From Candidatus Gastranaerophilales bacterium (GTDB taxonomy: Bacteria; Cyanobacteriota; Vampirovibrionia; Gastranaerophilales; Gastranaerophilaceae): a stretch of 19,067 nucleotides of DNA. Of the stretch, positions 1 through 7,177 are shown piece after piece. The stretch's first letter is position 1. Every line of letters starts with the position of its first letter. Under the pieces are notes generated by a model. It did no database searches, had not been told where the DNA came from, and saw nothing but the letters and a program-made list of their open reading frames with translations. Made by a program: the position numbers and the translations under genes. The stretch is from positions 1 through 19,067 of the forward strand of contig CAAGGG010000007.1 in the NCBI GenBank assembly GCA_900769355.1, written 5' to 3'.

Positions 1-1
1 T

Positions 2-1144
2 ATAGGGGCTGCTATTTTAGCAACAGCTGGTACGATTGCTGCTGCAATTTTTACTAAGGGTAAAAATATAAAACCTGCAAATTTTGCGGAGCATATTGAT
101 TTTAAACCCGCAAAAACTATGGAAGAGGCAGCAGAGTTTGCAAAAAAACATCTTGGAATTCAAAATTTTAATTTGGGAGATGATATTGAAATGGCAAACT
201 GGGTAAATGAAGGTTTGACAAACATCAGTAACAGGTTTAAAGGTAAGGCTAATATGCCTAAAAATGTTATTTTTGATGAAAAATATTTTGCGAAAAACCC
301 AGATGCTGGAGCCTATCATTGCGCTGCAAACAAAACTATTGCAATAAATAAGAATTATTTTGATGGGTTGTATGAAAGTTTTAATAAACTTATAGAAAAA
401 GGTAAAGTCGCTGAGGAAAAAATCCGAAATAAGGGAAAGGTAACAAATGAAGATTTAGTTCTTTCAGTTCTCGGGAAAGAAGTTAAAACGGTTGGTGATA
501 AATTTTTTATAAAAAAACCTACTCATTGGATTGATGCAGAATTGCAAGGGTCTCTCGCTATGAAGGTTCATGAGTATAAACAAAATCCTGAAAGTTTTTC
601 AAGATTTGAAGTTGAAGATATGATGATGCAAATTCAAGATTTACAAGCTTCTTGTAATAAGCTATTTAATAATCCTTTTGGAATTATCCAAAAAATTGCT
701 CAAAAAAATCCTGAATTTTTTAAGGCAAATTGTAAAGAATTAAGTTATTATGAGAATTTACCTAAAAAAGAACAAATAGTAAAATGTGCGCATATACTTG
801 ATCGCTTGACTAATACAACTAATACTTGGAATTCAATTCAAGGCTCATGTCGAAGTGGTTCAAAATTTGGAACATTGTGGCATGAGATGGGGCATTTGCT
901 TCATGATATGAATACTTCTATTAAAGATAACATATTTGGAAGGTTATCTAAAAAAGCTGGAAAAGAATTTCTTGCAGATACTGCGAAACAAGAAACCGCA
1001 GGAAAAATTTCTTGGTATGCGCAAACTGCCCCTAGTGAATTTGTTGCAGAAACATTCAATGCTCTTTGTGCCGGTAAAAAGCTTCCTGATGATGTAATGG
1101 AATTGTATAGATATTACAAAGGTCCAGAATTGCCGAATATGTAA
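2..1144 (+). CDS. Membrane-anchored zincin-like (HEMGH) protein, 5' end outside window
   Basis: The frame is open from base 2, so the gene starts before the window; 380 residues are visible. The first visible residues form a hydrophobic Ala/Ile-rich segment followed by a basic KGKNIKP stretch, consistent with a single membrane anchor. An HEMGH motif (bases 881-895) fits the HExxH zinc site of metallopeptidases. About 50 residues later a SEFVAE segment could supply the third, glutamate ligand of a gluzincin-type site. The protein ends GPELPNM. It is homologous along its length to the gene at 16838-18027, sharing the anchor, the FTKGKNI-PAN block, the VNEGLT/VNKGLT block, HExGH, EFVAE and the C-terminus. 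Protease activity and substrate are inferred from motifs only; a non-catalytic role is possible. An ATG at base 119 exists but would remove the anchor, so I do not take it as the start. Confidence 0.75.
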   Translation: MGAAILATAGTIAAAIFTKGKNIKPANFAEHIDFKPAKTMEEAAEFAKKHLGIQNFNLGDDIEMANWVNEGLTNISNRFKGKANMPKNVIFDEKYFAKNPDAGAYHCAANKTIAINKNYFDGLYESFNKLIEKGKVAEEKIRNKGKVTNEDLVLSVLGKEVKTVGDKFFIKKPTHWIDAELQGSLAMKVHEYKQNPESFSRFEVEDMMMQIQDLQASCNKLFNNPFGIIQKIAQKNPEFFKANCKELSYYENLPKKEQIVKCAHILDRLTNTTNTWNSIQGSCRSGSKFGTLWHEMGHLLHDMNTSIKDNIFGRLSKKAGKEFLADTAKQETAGKISWYAQTAPSEFVAETFNALCAGKKLPDDVMELYRYYKGPELPNM

Positions 1145-1232
1145 TAGGTTGCCTTGAAGAAGTATTTGCTTTTTTTAGTAGGTCGGTATTGCTATGCCGA
1201 CAATGCAAATAAAAACATAAAACATAAAATAA

Positions 1233-1298
1233 ATTCTGAATAGCAAGAATATTATATGCTCACTAATCGTTAGCATTAATATTCTATGCTTTCAGAAT
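1233..1298. repeat. Long imperfect inverted repeat downstream of the zincin-like gene
   Basis: Outer arms ATTCTGAA (1233-1240) and TTCAGAAT (1291-1298) pair perfectly. Inward, AGCA, GAATATTA and ATGCT segments also pair with single-base bulges, giving a hairpin of about 66 bases. No T-run follows, so it is not an ordinary terminator; a short non-coding repeat element is possible. Confidence 0.5.
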
Positions 1299-1331
1299 GA
1301 CGAAAAGTGTGACTGTTCATAAAAATGCTAC

Positions 1332-1363
1332 AAAAAATCCGCTCATATTAGAGCGGATTTTTT
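1332..1363. terminator. Bidirectional rho-independent terminator
   Basis: A 13-base perfect inverted repeat (A-tract, then TCCGCTC, loop ATATTA, GAGCGGA, then T-tract) lies between two convergent genes. It has the A-run/T-run symmetry needed to stop transcription from both sides. Confidence 0.85.
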
Positions 1364-1388
1364 AGTTTAAAATTTATAAATACTTAAC

Positions 1389-1673
1389 TTATGCAGCAAC
1401 TGATCCTTTGATTTCTCTGATTAGGTATTCTGCAACCCATTCAAAGTCTTTATTTTCTTTTGCTGCTTCTTTTAAATATTTTACGGAAGCGTCACCAATT
1501 CTAATCAAAGTCATTGCAACAACGCCTCTTTTGATGCCTCTAACAACTTGAAGCTCATCTACCAATTGAGGAAGAACTGATGTGCCGATGCTTACCAATT
1601 CGTTTTCCAATTTGTTTTTTGTAACGTTATCTGCGTTTTCTAACTTTGAAAGAATTTCGTTTACTGTTTCCAT
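1389..1673 (-). CDS. Small HEAT-repeat-like protein
   Basis: This 94-residue, mostly helical protein begins METVNEIL. Residues around LVSIGTSVLPQLVDEL and AMTLIRIGDASVKYLKEA have the helix-turn-helix spacing and the conserved G-x-x-(V/A) pattern of HEAT/PBS-lyase-type repeats, which usually act as protein-binding scaffolds. Two upstream in-frame ATGs (1688, 1679) exist. However, GGAG at 1683-1686 lies nine bases before the ATG at 1673 and overlaps or crowds the others, so I chose the third. A TATAAT-like -10 element (1708-1713, minus strand) lies upstream without a good -35. The gene stands alone, divergent from the activase-like gene and convergent with the zincin gene. No specific partner can be named. 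Confidence 0.7.
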   Translation of the reverse strand: METVNEILSKLENADNVTKNKLENELVSIGTSVLPQLVDELQVVRGIKRGVVAMTLIRIGDASVKYLKEAAKENKDFEWVAEYLIREIKGSVAA

Positions 1674-1748
1674 TATCATAATCTCCATTTATCTTATCTA
1701 TATTATGATTATAAACTAAAAAATACATGACTTGGGATTTCCTTACAT

Positions 1749-1781
1749 AATCTTTATATCGTTAAAGATAATATAAAGATT
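1749..1781. promoter_or_regulatory. Operator-like inverted and direct repeats
   Basis: A perfect 11-base inverted repeat (AATCTTTATAT at 1749-1759, ATATAAAGATT at 1771-1781) sits between two divergent genes. TAAAGAT also occurs twice in direct orientation (1763-1769 and 1774-1780), 11 bases apart, one helical turn. This fits a regulator-binding array. The trailing T-run also allows an attenuator in the plus-strand leader. Confidence 0.4.
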
Positions 1782-1812
1782 TTTACTTCCAATGTTAATT
1801 TTTGATAAAAAT

Positions 1813-1842
1813 TTAACAAAAATTTTCTTTTTGAAGTATTAT
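1813..1842 (+). promoter_or_regulatory. Possible promoter for the activase-like gene
   Basis: TTAACA (1813-1818) and TATTAT (1837-1842) are separated by 18 bases and lie about 24 bases upstream of the GTG start at 1866. The match is moderate and the region is AT-rich, so chance is possible. Confidence 0.35.
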
Positions 1843-1865
1843 AAGAGTAGCAAAGGGGATTTATT

Positions 1866-2939
1866 GTGGAAAATTCTAAAGAAAATAAAATGACAATAGG
1901 GATACCTCGCGGAATGTCTTTTTATAACGACTATCCTTTTTATTACGGCTTTTTTAGCGACTTAGGTATAAATATTGTGTTATCAGATATAACGACTAAA
2001 CAAACGATGTCTAGCGGATCTTCGCTTGTGGTGACAGAAACTTGTTTGCCAATTAAGATTTACATCGGACATATTTTGAATTTGATTGACAAAGGTGTGG
2101 ATAAAATTTTGGTTCCATCTATTCAGTCAATAGCTCCAAAAATTTACAACTGCTCAAAAATTCGAGGGTTGCCGGATTTAGTTCGAAATGTTGTCAAAAA
2201 AGATTTTACGATGATTGAAGCAACTCTTGATAAATCTGAGAAAAATCAAGGTTTGTACGATTTCCTTTTGGAAATGACGAAACCGTTTGGAATTACTGAT
2301 TTGGACAGAATTAAAAAGGCGTCAAAAGCCGGTTGGAGAACTTATAACAATTTCCATGTGATGTCAAAATCAGGTATGAGCTATAAAAAAGCTATGAATT
2401 ACGCTCTTCAAGGCAAAGTATTTATCGAAAATCAAACAAAAGAATATCCGATTTCAATTGCTTTGATAGCTCATGGGTATAATATTTTTGATGAACGCGC
2501 TTCTATGAAGATTTTTGATAAGTTAGAAAAAATGGACGTTAAAGTCTATTCTTCTCTTCAATTATCAAAAGAACAGATGGACGACGGAATTAAGGCTCTC
2601 GGACAGGATATGTACTGGGCAAATGAACGTGAAATGACAGGTGCTGCCGGACATTTTATGAAAGATAATAAAATTGATGGCATGATTACTGTTACTGCGT
2701 TTGGTTGTGGTCCTGATTCTCTTATGGTTGAAAGAATTACACGTAAAGCGAAACGTTTTAACAAGCCGCTTTTAAACTTAACGATTGATGAACAGACTGG
2801 AGAAGCCGGCTTTATTACTCGTTTGGAAGCATTTGTTGATATGCTTTTCCGTAAAAAACGTGCAAAAATTATCAATAAAATTGAAATAAATTCAGAGGAT
2901 TCATATATTCCGAATACAAATTTCATTGAAACAAAATAG
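1866..2939 (+). CDS. 2-hydroxyacyl-CoA dehydratase activase-related protein (DUF2229/COG3580-like)
   Basis: This 357-residue protein opens with TIGIPRGMSFYNDYPFYYGFF, the usual start of the DUF2229 domain associated with CoA dehydratase/benzoyl-CoA reductase activases. Conserved cysteines are visible at C60 (TETCLPIK), C96 (YNCSKIRGLPDL) and C281 (AFGCGPDSL), candidates for an Fe-S ligand set. The C-terminal block LTIDEQTGEAGFITRLEAF is typical of the family. The usual companions (ASKHA-type ATPase domain with Walker-like loops, dehydratase subunits) are absent from both this polypeptide and its neighbours, so the reaction served is unknown. The GTG start is supported by AAGGGG seven bases upstream (1853-1858). 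The gene appears monocistronic: an upstream promoter candidate and a downstream terminator bracket it. Family assignment is confident, physiological role is not. Confidence 0.8.
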   Translation: MENSKENKMTIGIPRGMSFYNDYPFYYGFFSDLGINIVLSDITTKQTMSSGSSLVVTETCLPIKIYIGHILNLIDKGVDKILVPSIQSIAPKIYNCSKIRGLPDLVRNVVKKDFTMIEATLDKSEKNQGLYDFLLEMTKPFGITDLDRIKKASKAGWRTYNNFHVMSKSGMSYKKAMNYALQGKVFIENQTKEYPISIALIAHGYNIFDERASMKIFDKLEKMDVKVYSSLQLSKEQMDDGIKALGQDMYWANEREMTGAAGHFMKDNKIDGMITVTAFGCGPDSLMVERITRKAKRFNKPLLNLTIDEQTGEAGFITRLEAFVDMLFRKKRAKIINKIEINSEDSYIPNTNFIETK

Positions 2940-2948
2940 TAAAAGAAA

Positions 2949-2976
2949 AACCTCCTTTTTTAAGGAGGTTAAATTT
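2949..2976 (+). terminator. Rho-independent terminator
   Basis: A nine-base stem (AACCTCCTT at 2949-2957 with AAGGAGGTT at 2962-2970) has a four-T loop and is followed by a short T-rich stretch. It lies nine bases after the stop codon of the activase-like gene. Confidence 0.75.
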
Positions 2977-3125
2977 TGTTTTTAGGAAGGAATAGGAATT
3001 TTATACTCTCTTTTATTTAAATGTTCTCTCTTAATATCTCGTGTTATTTAATGCTCTCGTATATATAAAGTATATAAACAATATCTAATTTCACAAATAG
3101 CCCAATTCGTTACAAAAATTAATAC

Positions 3126-3153
3126 TTGCATTTTTCTATGGGTGGTTTATAAT
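3126..3153 (+). promoter_or_regulatory. Sigma-70-type promoter
   Basis: TTGCAT (3126-3131) and a perfect TATAAT (3148-3153) are spaced 16 bases apart, placing transcription start near 3160, about 29 bases before the ATG of the 92-residue gene. Confidence 0.55.
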
Positions 3154-3188
3154 TAGTCATGTAGGAGATAAGAAGTAGGAGTTAAGGA

Positions 3189-3467
3189 ATGTTAGTTTCT
3201 TCCATCGCTCGTTTCGACGCAATAAACACTATGAATAACGCCTCTTTTGCGGCAATGACTGCGTCAAACAATATGATTTCAGGAATCAATAATGCGCACA
3301 CTTTTGGTGGAGAACATGACTTGAGTATGATAAGTAAGATGGATAAGAAACTTAGTCTAGATTTACTGTCAAACAAGCTTCTTTATAAAATTGCTTATCT
3401 TCAAGAAAAATTTGCATCAAAACATCAAGCTGGGGAAATTAAAAAATCTTTAAATGTTTTAGGCTAG
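3189..3467 (+). CDS. Small conserved-looking protein of unknown function
   Basis: This 92-residue protein has no recognised domain. The first ~35 residues are rich in Asn, Ala, Ser and Met and look disordered or weakly amphipathic. An HTFGGEHDL segment follows (F39-G40-G41), then a charged helical C-terminal half (LSLDLLSNKLLYKIAYLQEKF) that could form a coiled coil. Expression is well supported: promoter at 3126-3153 and AGGAG at 3177-3181, seven bases before the ATG. Its stop codon overlaps the stop of the convergent zincin-like gene through a shared CTAG, with no terminator between them. The F-x-G motif resembles those in the N-termini of the neighbouring zincin-like proteins. No signal peptide or membrane span is visible. 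Confidence 0.7.
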   Translation: MLVSSIARFDAINTMNNASFAAMTASNNMISGINNAHTFGGEHDLSMISKMDKKLSLDLLSNKLLYKIAYLQEKFASKHQAGEIKKSLNVLG

Positions 3468-4438
3468 GAGTTTGCATCTTGAATTTTTATTTCGTCAAGT
3501 AACTCGTCTTTAATTTGCTTTAAAAGACAGGCTTTTGGTTTTTCAAACTCTTTTCGAACACGGGTTTCGGCAAGCATTGCTTCTTCTTCTGTTGAAGTAT
3601 TTACATATTTTTCCATGTCAATAGAGCCGTCTGCATTATGATATGAGTTAGAAAATCCCTTGTAATATTCTTCTATTTTAGGCGTAAGCGCGCTATCTTT
3701 TTTAATTCCCCCCATTTCTTTAATTAAAGATTTTCTAAACATATTTAAAGATTTTTCAAATTCGTATGAAGAGTCACTAATTTCTTTCGCTATTTTATCG
3801 CTGTTGCCAGATAATGCTTCGAAAATCATCTTAATAAAACCTTCGGGATCGCTTGTGGTTTCAGCTACTGCTGATATTTCTTCTTCTGATGCGTCAACTA
3901 ACAGATGTTTAAACATATTAATTAAAGAATTTTCATGTGACGCAACCATTGAGTCAATTGCTTTTGGGGCAAGTTCTTCGTGTCTCAAAATCATAGAACT
4001 TTGTAAAAAATGCTGTAATTCATGACGAATTCCTGCAAATTGATGAGCTTTGTTTTCAGCACTACATTTTTCTAAATTAACCATGATACTATTGTTTATA
4101 GGTGTATATGCCATTCTGCTGCCGTCTGGAAGTTGTGTAAAAACAAGAGTTGGCTGTATCGATTTTTTTATTCCAAGTTTTTGGGTTAAATAATCAAACG
4201 AAGCTGTAAAAAACTCTTTGCCATCAAACTTTGAAAGTTTGTTTATTTCTTCCTGAGTAATCCCGACATGAAATTGTTTGCAGTTAACATAAGTCTGAAA
4301 TGCATATTTGTCTAATTCTGTTAAATCTTTGCCAACTTTTGTGTCCTTTATAGGTGTTAGCCAAAGCTTTGCCATATTGCCTTTAAATTGTGGGGTATAT
4401 GATTTTGTATTTTGATAGTTGATGTTTTGAACTTGCAT
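3464..4438 (-). CDS. Zincin-like (HELQH) protein with N-terminal FKG motif
   Basis: This 324-residue protein begins with a Gln/Asn/Tyr/Ser-rich leader of about 17 residues and then PQFKG (FKG at 18-20). No hydrophobic anchor is present, unlike the two paralogous HExGH genes at the window edges. A predicted strand (SIMVNLEKC) precedes RHELQHFLQ, giving HELQH at 139-143, the HExxH zinc-binding pattern. A later acidic helix, TEEEAMLAETRVRKEF (about 282-298), could hold the distal glutamate ligand. The remainder is helical and charged. The start is supported by AAGGAT five bases upstream. It is the last gene of a minus-strand run behind the MFS gene (45-base gap), and a TATAAT-like -10 at 4455-4460 may give it its own transcript. 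Substrate and location are unknown; peptidase function is inferred from the motif. Confidence 0.7.
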   Translation of the reverse strand: MQVQNINYQNTKSYTPQFKGNMAKLWLTPIKDTKVGKDLTELDKYAFQTYVNCKQFHVGITQEEINKLSKFDGKEFFTASFDYLTQKLGIKKSIQPTLVFTQLPDGSRMAYTPINNSIMVNLEKCSAENKAHQFAGIRHELQHFLQSSMILRHEELAPKAIDSMVASHENSLINMFKHLLVDASEEEISAVAETTSDPEGFIKMIFEALSGNSDKIAKEISDSSYEFEKSLNMFRKSLIKEMGGIKKDSALTPKIEEYYKGFSNSYHNADGSIDMEKYVNTSTEEEAMLAETRVRKEFEKPKACLLKQIKDELLDEIKIQDANS

Positions 4439-4483
4439 AGTAAATCCTTTTGAGATTATAAAAAACTCTAAAAAATTTTTTTG

Positions 4484-5659
4484 CTAGTCTTTGAACAATT
4501 TTTTTACAAGAACAGAACATACAGCCGGAATTATCGCAACAAATATTAAGACGTTTGTAATTCCAAAGTTTTCTGCTACAAAACCGAGCATTGACATTAC
4601 AATTGCGACAATTCCCCACGAAAATCCGTTGATAAATCCTGAAATAATGCTTTTGTATTCAGGCAAAGTATTTTGTGCCATAACCATAACAACAGGAGTT
4701 GCCATCATTGTAACAAAGCCCATTATGACAAAGATTATGAGTGAAATTGTCGGGTGTGTTCTGTATGTGCCGACAAATGCTAACATCAAAGGAAGAGTGA
4801 AAATCATTGAGATATAAAAAACATTTGCAGAACCGATTTTTTTCTCAATGTTGCTGCTGAGCAAAGATCCTATTCCGCCGGCAAAAATGAATAAAAACAA
4901 GGCCATGCCGATGTAAAAAGGTTTGTAGCCCATGTTTTTCCATAAAAACGGAAGAAGTATAAAGCATGCTGACATAATCATCGTTTTAAGCATTGCAATA
5001 ACGTTCAGAATATTTAATTTTTGGTTTGTTAAAATTCTTTTGAATGCGGTTTTAAAGTCGATTTTTTCTATGATTTCTTCTGTGTTAGAAAGTTTTGGCA
5101 CGAAAGAAAACATCAAAAGAGCCCAACAACAACCGACAACAGTCATGATCGGCATTTTGGGCATTCCTAAAAACTGTGTAATTGCAGAAGATACAATTGG
5201 ACCACACGAATAACCTAGAGTTCCCATTGCAACGAATACAGCCATTGCTTTGCCGGCGTCAGAGTATTTCGCAAACCTTGATGCAAAACCGAGAGCTTGC
5301 GGGTGGAAAAGGCTTGATCCGATACTTCCGATTATTATGCATAAGATGAGCAAAAATATGTTGTGAGCAAGTGCTGACATTGGGATAAATATTGAAGATA
5401 ATATTAAGCCCCAAAATATAAACGAGCGTTTAACATTATTGTCTGCAAAGTAGCCGAATAGTGGCTGCAATAGTGATGAAAAAATATGTGAAATCGTTAA
5501 TATAATTGTAGCAATTGCCATTGTTATACCGATTTTAGCTGCAATAAACGGCATAATCGGATTTAAAACACCTGTGTAAATATCATTTATAAAGTGACCG
5601 CCACCAAGCCACACAAGAGCTTTTTTATAAGATTTTTGGGGTAAGTTTTCTGTATTCAT
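4484..5659 (-). CDS. MFS transporter, fosmidomycin-resistance (Fsr)-like
   Basis: This 391-residue membrane protein has about twelve hydrophobic segments. The N-terminal GGGHFINDIYTG, the loop SSLLQPLFGYFADNNVKRS (a degenerate MFS motif A between helices 2 and 3) and GSSLFHPQALGFASRF match the pattern of the Fsr branch of the major facilitator superfamily, which exports small drugs or metabolites using the proton gradient. The natural substrate cannot be deduced. The gene lies 46 bases downstream of lgt on the same strand. No convincing Shine-Dalgarno precedes the ATG. A weak TTGATT-18-TAGAAT pair in the gap would place transcription start close to the ATG, so a leaderless or coupled start is possible. 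Family call is fairly secure, the specific drug-resistance label is not. Confidence 0.8.
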   Translation of the reverse strand: MNTENLPQKSYKKALVWLGGGHFINDIYTGVLNPIMPFIAAKIGITMAIATIILTISHIFSSLLQPLFGYFADNNVKRSFIFWGLILSSIFIPMSALAHNIFLLILCIIIGSIGSSLFHPQALGFASRFAKYSDAGKAMAVFVAMGTLGYSCGPIVSSAITQFLGMPKMPIMTVVGCCWALLMFSFVPKLSNTEEIIEKIDFKTAFKRILTNQKLNILNVIAMLKTMIMSACFILLPFLWKNMGYKPFYIGMALFLFIFAGGIGSLLSSNIEKKIGSANVFYISMIFTLPLMLAFVGTYRTHPTISLIIFVIMGFVTMMATPVVMVMAQNTLPEYKSIISGFINGFSWGIVAIVMSMLGFVAENFGITNVLIFVAIIPAVCSVLVKKLFKD

Positions 5660-5705
5660 AATGCTTTTATTCTAATCCGAGTTATGGCAAAAAATCAATT
5701 AATCA

Positions 5706-6488
5706 TTAATTTTTCTTACGGATTAAAATTACAACAAATACAGAAGCAAAAATAATCATTGTAAATGACATTATTTGAGCAATTGGTATTCCGCCTATAT
5801 TAAGGACACTGTCGACTCTGTATGATTCGACTAAAATTCTTGCGAAAGAGTATAAAATCAAGTAAATACAAGCAACAAGTCCCGGAGTCTTCGAAAGGCG
5901 CCTGAATAGTGACAATAAAAGCAAAAATATTAAGATGTCCAAAATACTTTCATATAAAAATGTCGGGTGAAAGAATTCATAATTTATGAATTCTGTGGGT
6001 CTGTGGGTTATAGGAATAAAGAGTTTCCAAGGTAGCTCGGTTGGTACTCCAAAGGCTTCTGAGTTGAAGAAATTTCCCCATCTGCCGATGCTTTGCGCAA
6101 GAGCTGTTCCGCACAAAAAAGAGTCAATGAGTTGCAAAAATGACATTTTGTATTTTTTAGAAAAGCCCCAAAGTGCTAAAATTCCGACAATTATCATTCC
6201 GTGTATTGATAAACCGCCTTGCCTAATGTAAAAAATTTCCAGCGGGTGGCTTGTGTAATAAGAAAAATTTACAAGACAGTAATACAATCTTGCACCAAGA
6301 ATTCCTATAATGATAATCCAAGGTGAAAAATCTATTATGTTTTGTGCTTTTGAGGAGTTGTAATATTTCTTGTAAAGCAAATATGCACAATAAATTCCAA
6401 CAAAAATGGCGCATGCCAAAATTATACCGTAGTAATAAACGGGGTACCCCAAAAGCTTGAATGCAACGTCTCCAGGTGATTGAAACAT
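5706..6488 (-). CDS. lgt: Prolipoprotein diacylglyceryl transferase
   Basis: Lgt transfers diacylglycerol from phosphatidylglycerol to the lipobox cysteine of prolipoproteins at the inner membrane, the first step of lipoprotein maturation. The 260-residue product has about seven membrane segments and the family signature GRWGNFFNSEAFG at 135-147. The conserved GGLSIHGMIIVG loop carries the essential-type histidine (H96), and HPTFLYES (174-181) and the late arginines (R217, R224) are present. Length is normal. Its ATG follows the stop of the upstream TPR lipoprotein gene by two bases with no clear Shine-Dalgarno, suggesting translational coupling. The gene upstream encodes a predicted substrate of this enzyme. 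Confidence 0.95.
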   Translation of the reverse strand: MFQSPGDVAFKLLGYPVYYYGIILACAIFVGIYCAYLLYKKYYNSSKAQNIIDFSPWIIIIGILGARLYYCLVNFSYYTSHPLEIFYIRQGGLSIHGMIIVGILALWGFSKKYKMSFLQLIDSFLCGTALAQSIGRWGNFFNSEAFGVPTELPWKLFIPITHRPTEFINYEFFHPTFLYESILDILIFLLLLSLFRRLSKTPGLVACIYLILYSFARILVESYRVDSVLNIGGIPIAQIMSFTMIIFASVFVVILIRKKN

Positions 6489-6490
6489 GG

Positions 6491-7069
6491 CTATTTCACA
6501 ACATTCTGTGCCAAAAGCATTTGCAACTCTTTAACTTTCTCTTCGATATAAGTTTTGTCGTCTTGAGAAGTGTTTTTATCTTGATACAAGCCGTAATCTG
6601 AAATTGCATTGTTTAACAAATCATTAAGCATTTTCTTTGAATTTTCGCTCAAAACCACTTTTGTGTCAGACTCTGCATCTGTTTTATCAACTTTCTCAAT
6701 TGAGTTGTCATCATTAACCTTAACTCTGCCAGCAATTATGTCTTTTGCTAAATTTTCTTCACATACAGCAAGAGAATAGTAAGCATCTGCAAAGTCCGGA
6801 TTTAACTTGATTGCATTGCCATAAGTTTTGATAGCATTTGGATAATCTTCTGCTTTTGTATATGCAACAGCCAAATTGTATTGAGTTTCAAATACGCTAC
6901 TATCCAAGTCCACGCTAGATTTCAAACGTTCAATTGCAGATGTGTAATCTCCATTATCCATAAAAGTTTTGGCTTTATTGTTAAGTTCCTGTACTGCAAA
7001 ATTGTTTATGCATGCTGTAGAAATTACAGAAATAAACAATATACTTGCTAGTAAAAAAGCTTTTTTCAT
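6491..7069 (-). CDS. TPR-repeat lipoprotein
   Basis: This 192-residue protein starts with a lipoprotein signal (MKKAFLLASILFISVISTAC), placing the lipidated cysteine at position 20. The residue at -3 is Ser rather than the preferred Leu, so the lipobox is slightly atypical. At least two tetratricopeptide repeats follow (about 26-59 and 60-93, for example YNLAVAYTKAEDYPNAIKTYGNAIKLNPDFADAYYSLA), with a possible third. A charged, Asp/Lys-rich linker and a helical tail complete it. TPR lipoproteins typically scaffold complexes at the envelope; no specific partner is evident. It is the first gene of the minus-strand unit with lgt. GAGG lies 11 bases before the ATG, a long spacing, in a region shared with the divergent gene at 7178. 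Confidence 0.85.
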   Translation of the reverse strand: MKKAFLLASILFISVISTACINNFAVQELNNKAKTFMDNGDYTSAIERLKSSVDLDSSVFETQYNLAVAYTKAEDYPNAIKTYGNAIKLNPDFADAYYSLAVCEENLAKDIIAGRVKVNDDNSIEKVDKTDAESDTKVVLSENSKKMLNDLLNNAISDYGLYQDKNTSQDDKTYIEEKVKELQMLLAQNVVK

Positions 7070-7119
7070 GCTATAATCAACCTCATAAAATTATTTATAA
7101 CATTTATTATAAGATAAGC

Positions 7120-7148
7120 TTGTAAATTTGGCAAATTTTATACATAAT
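7120..7148 (+). promoter_or_regulatory. Possible promoter of the 7178-12873 gene cluster
   Basis: TTGTAA (7120-7125) and CATAAT (7143-7148) have a 17-base spacer, about 30 bases upstream of the ATG at 7178. The spacer between the divergent genes is only 108 bases, so it must also carry the minus-strand promoter of the TPR lipoprotein gene. Confidence 0.4.
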
Positions 7149-7177
7149 AGTTACAAATAAAGAGATGTGAGGTTAAT

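Noticed and set aside
1182..1201. Eight-pair hairpin GTCGGTAT/ATGCCGAC as a terminator for the first gene.
   Set aside because: No T-run follows it on either strand, and a proper bidirectional terminator exists at 1332-1363.
4491..5213. Plus-strand open frames opposite the MFS and other minus-strand genes (also 3804-4025, 5986-6231, 13752-13961), and minus-strand frames opposite plus genes.
   Set aside because: They lie wholly antisense to well-supported genes, lack ribosome sites and show low-complexity or mirror-hydrophobic composition.
6491..7069. Treating the TPR lipoprotein as a non-lipidated secreted protein because of Ser at lipobox position -3.
   Set aside because: The cysteine at position 20 directly follows a typical signal core with Thr-Ala at -2/-1, and the gene is coupled to lgt; lipidation remains the better reading.
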